Origin: a bacterium | GTDB taxonomy: Bacteria > Patescibacteriota > Minisyncoccia > Phycocordibacterales > UBA6899 | NCBI GenBank assembly: GCA_021851895.1 | Contig: JAJZQJ010000009.1 | Coordinates: 1 to 59,560 of the forward strand | DNA length: 59,560 nt | Reading direction: 5' to 3' | Shown here: one piece after another, positions 57,934 to 59,560 of the stretch | Numbering within the stretch: the stretch's first letter is position 1 | How the letters are laid out: every line of letters starts with the position of its first letter | Program-made: the position numbers and the translations under genes | Notes under the pieces: model-generated | Told to the model about the DNA's origin: nothing | What the model saw: only the letters and a program-made list of their open reading frames with translations | Database searches by the model: none

Positions 57934-58350
57934 ATGCCAACACTCAATCAATTGAAGCGTAAGGCCCGCAAGGCGCCTGTTCGCAAGTCAAAGACGGTGG
58001 CTCTCGGTCGTGGTTTCAACGCGATCAAGAATCGTCCGAATGACTATGCATCACCATTCAAGCGTGGTGTATGTACGAAGGTTTCTACAAAGACTCCACG
58101 TAAGCCTAACTCAGCTATCCGTAAGATCGCACGTGTGCGCCTTACGAATGGTATGGAGATCACAGCCTACATCCCAGGTATGGGACATAAGCTCCAGGAG
58201 CACTCAGTCGTCGTCGTTCGCGGTGGTCGCGTGAAGGACCTCGGTCTTCGTTATACGATCGTTCGCGGTCGCCTTGATGCCTCAGGTGTCGAGAAGCGTA
58301 TGCAGGGTCGTTCATTATATGGTGCTAAGCGCCCAAAGGCAGCTAAATAG
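57934..58350 (+). CDS. rpsL: Ribosomal protein S12
   Basis: 138 residues. Core [66 protein letters not shown]. Two features are unusual: Arg56 stands where E. coli has Lys42, and the decoding loop DLPGVRY is shortened to DLGLRY. There is an insert of about 14 residues at positions 23-40 relative to E. coli. The start at 57934 follows the family; no Shine-Dalgarno site is seen. Confidence 0.96.
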   Translation: MPTLNQLKRKARKAPVRKSKTVALGRGFNAIKNRPNDYASPFKRGVCTKVSTKTPRKPNSAIRKIARVRLTNGMEITAYIPGMGHKLQEHSVVVVRGGRVKDLGLRYTIVRGRLDASGVEKRMQGRSLYGAKRPKAAK

Positions 58351-58516
58351 TACTCATCTTTGGCGTATTTGACTGATGTTCAGTCGTACGGCTCCCGCAA
58401 AGGACTTCTATGTCCATTTTGGTCGCCGTCCTCCTTCCACATCAGCCAACTACATCCAAATCTGAGCACTATTTCAGTGTCCAGTTTGGAGCCAAAAACT
58501 CTAACTCAAAAATATT
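58351..58516. other. rpsL-rpsG spacer
   Basis: 166 bases without gene or clear terminator; contains AAAAATATT just before the rpsG ATG and no Shine-Dalgarno site. Confidence 0.4.
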
Positions 58517-58987
58517 ATGCGTCGACCAGTAAAGAATCGTAATATCCGCCAGCCGGATTTCAAGTACAACTCTCTCGATATCGCACAGCTCGTGAATTAC
58601 GTGATGTGGGATGGAAAGAAGACCATCGCAGAAGCAGTCGTCTATGACTGTATGGATGAGATCGCGAAGAAGGCTAAGGTTGAGAATCCTGCAGAGGTCT
58701 TGAAGACCGCAATCCAGAACGCAGGTCCATTGATCGAAATCCGCTCACGCCGCGTTGGTGGTGCAAACTACCAGGTTCCCCGTGAGGTTCGTGATGAGCG
58801 CCGTCGTTTCCTCGCTCTCCGTTGGATCATCGGTGCAGCGCGTGCGAAGAAGGGCGTCAAGATGGCGTCAAAGCTCGCAGACGAGATCATTGCAGCATCG
58901 AAGAATGAAGGTGAGGCTATTAAGAAGCGCGACAATGTGCACAAAATGGCTGAAGCAAATAAGGCGTTCGCGCACTTTGCTTGGTAA
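58517..58987 (+). CDS. rpsG: Ribosomal protein S7
   Basis: 156 residues, standard length for the short form. It binds the 3' major domain of 16S rRNA and nucleates the 30S head. MRRPVKNRNI start, LVNYVMWDGKKTIAEAVVYDCMDEI, NAGPLIEIRSRRVGGANYQVPREV and RRFLALRWIIGAARAKK are typical. Its last ~50 coding bases form one arm of a long palindrome whose other arm lies beyond the terminator (59007-59069). Confidence 0.97.
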   Translation: MRRPVKNRNIRQPDFKYNSLDIAQLVNYVMWDGKKTIAEAVVYDCMDEIAKKAKVENPAEVLKTAIQNAGPLIEIRSRRVGGANYQVPREVRDERRRFLALRWIIGAARAKKGVKMASKLADEIIAASKNEGEAIKKRDNVHKMAEANKAFAHFAW

Positions 58988-59069
58988 TAAAAATGAACCC
59001 TTAATCAGGGTTCATTTTTATTACCAAGAGCGCGAACGCGTTGTTTGCTTCATCCATTTTTGTTCCACA
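58936..59069. repeat. Long palindrome: rpsG 3' end, terminator, inverted rpsG 3' end
   Basis: 58936-59001 and 59007-59069 are near-perfect inverted copies. The inner 21 bp around the terminator are perfect. Further out GCGTTCGCGC/GCGCGAACGC and GAAGCAAA/TTTGCTTC match with one short gap and a few mismatches. The terminator of rpsG is the tip. Confidence 0.85.
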
Positions 59070-59188
59070 GTATGTTTGCGGCACTGGCCTTTTTCTCGTG
59101 ATCGTCTGCTTTTCGCTTTCGCGGTACCATTGTACCGCTTCAAGCTCCAAAGCTAGACGCTGACATTATATCGTCATCGATAAAATAG
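59070..59188. other. Spacer without gene
   Basis: Contains the hairpin GCGGTACCATTGTACCGC near 59122-59139; nothing else recognised. Confidence 0.4.
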
Positions 59189-59280
59189 AAAGGGGTCGGG
59201 AAAACAACTGTTTTCCCGCGAAGGAAGGCAGCGAGTCTTCGAGCGTCGGAAAACCGTGGGTTTTCGAGGAGTAAATATTT
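59189..59280. repeat. Structured repeat element, copy 3 (partial)
   Basis: Starts AAAGGGGTCGGG as copy 1, with hairpins 59198-59205/59210-59217 and 59249-59255/59259-59265 (loop GTG) around the conserved GGCAGCGAG...CGAGCGTCG core. It lacks the outer CCCTTTAGGG stem and a tRNA-like end. Confidence 0.7.
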
Positions 59281-59406
59281 CTCAGTGTTTCATTGTGTGG
59301 GGTATGTGAAATGCAAATTGATTCCTTCGCTGTTTCATGGTGTTCATTACCTGACTGCGAAAAATCCAAAACGAAAGTATGGGATCGGCTATGCTATACT
59401 TTTGTC

Positions 59407-59560
59407 ATGAAGTTTTTTTCTCGTCGAGGTTTCACATTGATCGAGCTGCTCGTCGTTATTGCGATCATTGCGTTGCTCTCGAGTGTCATATTGTCAGTGA
59501 TGACCTCTGCGCGCGTGAAGTCTCGCGATGCCGCGCGTCTTGCGAACGCGCATCAGTTGA
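59407..59560 (+). CDS. Type IV pilin, N-terminal part (cut by window end)
   Basis: The visible 51 codons read MKFFSRRGFTLIELLVVIAI and onward, the classic prepilin leader with G-F cleavage site and Glu5, followed by the hydrophobic N-terminal helix and TSARVKSRDAARLANAHQL. This pattern is typical of Patescibacteria major or minor pilins. TATACT ends exactly 6 nt before the ATG (leaderless). Length and C-terminal domain are unknown. Confidence 0.9.
   Translation, partial: MKFFSRRGFTLIELLVVIAIIALLSSVILSVMTSARVKSRDAARLANAHQL

Noticed and set aside
1-59560. CRISPR array, insertion sequence, prophage or toxin-antitoxin system
   Set aside because: No regularly spaced direct repeats, transposase, integrase, phage structural gene or recognisable toxin-antitoxin pair was found.

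Overview
The window looks like a chromosomal segment of a Patescibacteria (Candidate Phyla Radiation) bacterium, most likely of the Parcubacteria/Paceibacteria type. This is an inference from gene content: many small housekeeping genes in short operons, an adenosylcobalamin-type ribonucleotide reductase, a type IV pilus/competence set with ComEC split into two genes, trimmed housekeeping proteins (trigger factor without its PPIase domain, endonuclease III without a complete Fe-S motif) and many unknown exported proteins. TGA is used as a stop, so the code is not the TGA=Gly code of Gracilibacteria. No rRNA, insertion sequence, prophage or CRISPR array was seen.

Layout. 1-300 is a tRNA 3' end, a terminator and a structured repeat. 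300-715 holds a cluster of DnaA boxes (candidate oriC), and 760-1570 holds parS-like ParB sites around yraN. 1.7-7.1 kb carries unknown proteins, a MazG-like protein, tRNA-Pro, nth, tRNA-Gly and a TfoX-domain gene. 7.1-15.4 kb carries a large TPR-like protein, HU (with a duplicated 3' end), RNase Y, ClpP, trigger factor and exported proteins. 15.6-20.2 kb carries nusA, ppa, pilB and a TrmB-type regulator. 20.36-20.98 kb is a hairpin-rich leader or ncRNA behind a consensus promoter. 21-29.3 kb has an unknown gene, a GNAT-tailed protein, pilC, tpiA-pgk and an FAD oxidase. 29.5-42.1 kb has class II RNR, rsmE, HIT, PHP, recJ, RNase H, comEC, dedA and a UvrD/RecB-nuclease helicase. 42.2-46.1 kb is a minor-pilin operon. 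46.2-57.6 kb mixes unknown genes (one GC-rich and probably foreign), the ComEC-like metallo-beta-lactamase, a nitronate monooxygenase-like flavoprotein, an M50 protease, rpmB, a secreted hydrolase and a GH19-GH18 pseudo-chitinase. The window ends with rpsL, rpsG, another structured repeat and the start of a type IV pilin gene.

How genes work together. PilB, PilC, the pilins, ComEC, the separate ComEC-like MBL protein and perhaps the TfoX-domain protein form a plausible DNA-uptake system. The exported hydrolase and pseudo-chitinase are candidates for contact with a host or neighbouring cell.

Two genome-wide signatures stand out. First, about twenty genes have a -10 box only 6-9 nt before the start codon, which implies leaderless mRNAs. 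A minority of mostly unknown genes instead have -35/-10 promoters and Shine-Dalgarno sites. Second, three tRNA loci and rpsG have their 3' ends copied in inverted orientation on the far side of their terminator. At three of these loci the copy is followed by a related repeat whose hairpin stems differ between copies but stay paired. I consider this the best candidate for an undescribed element.
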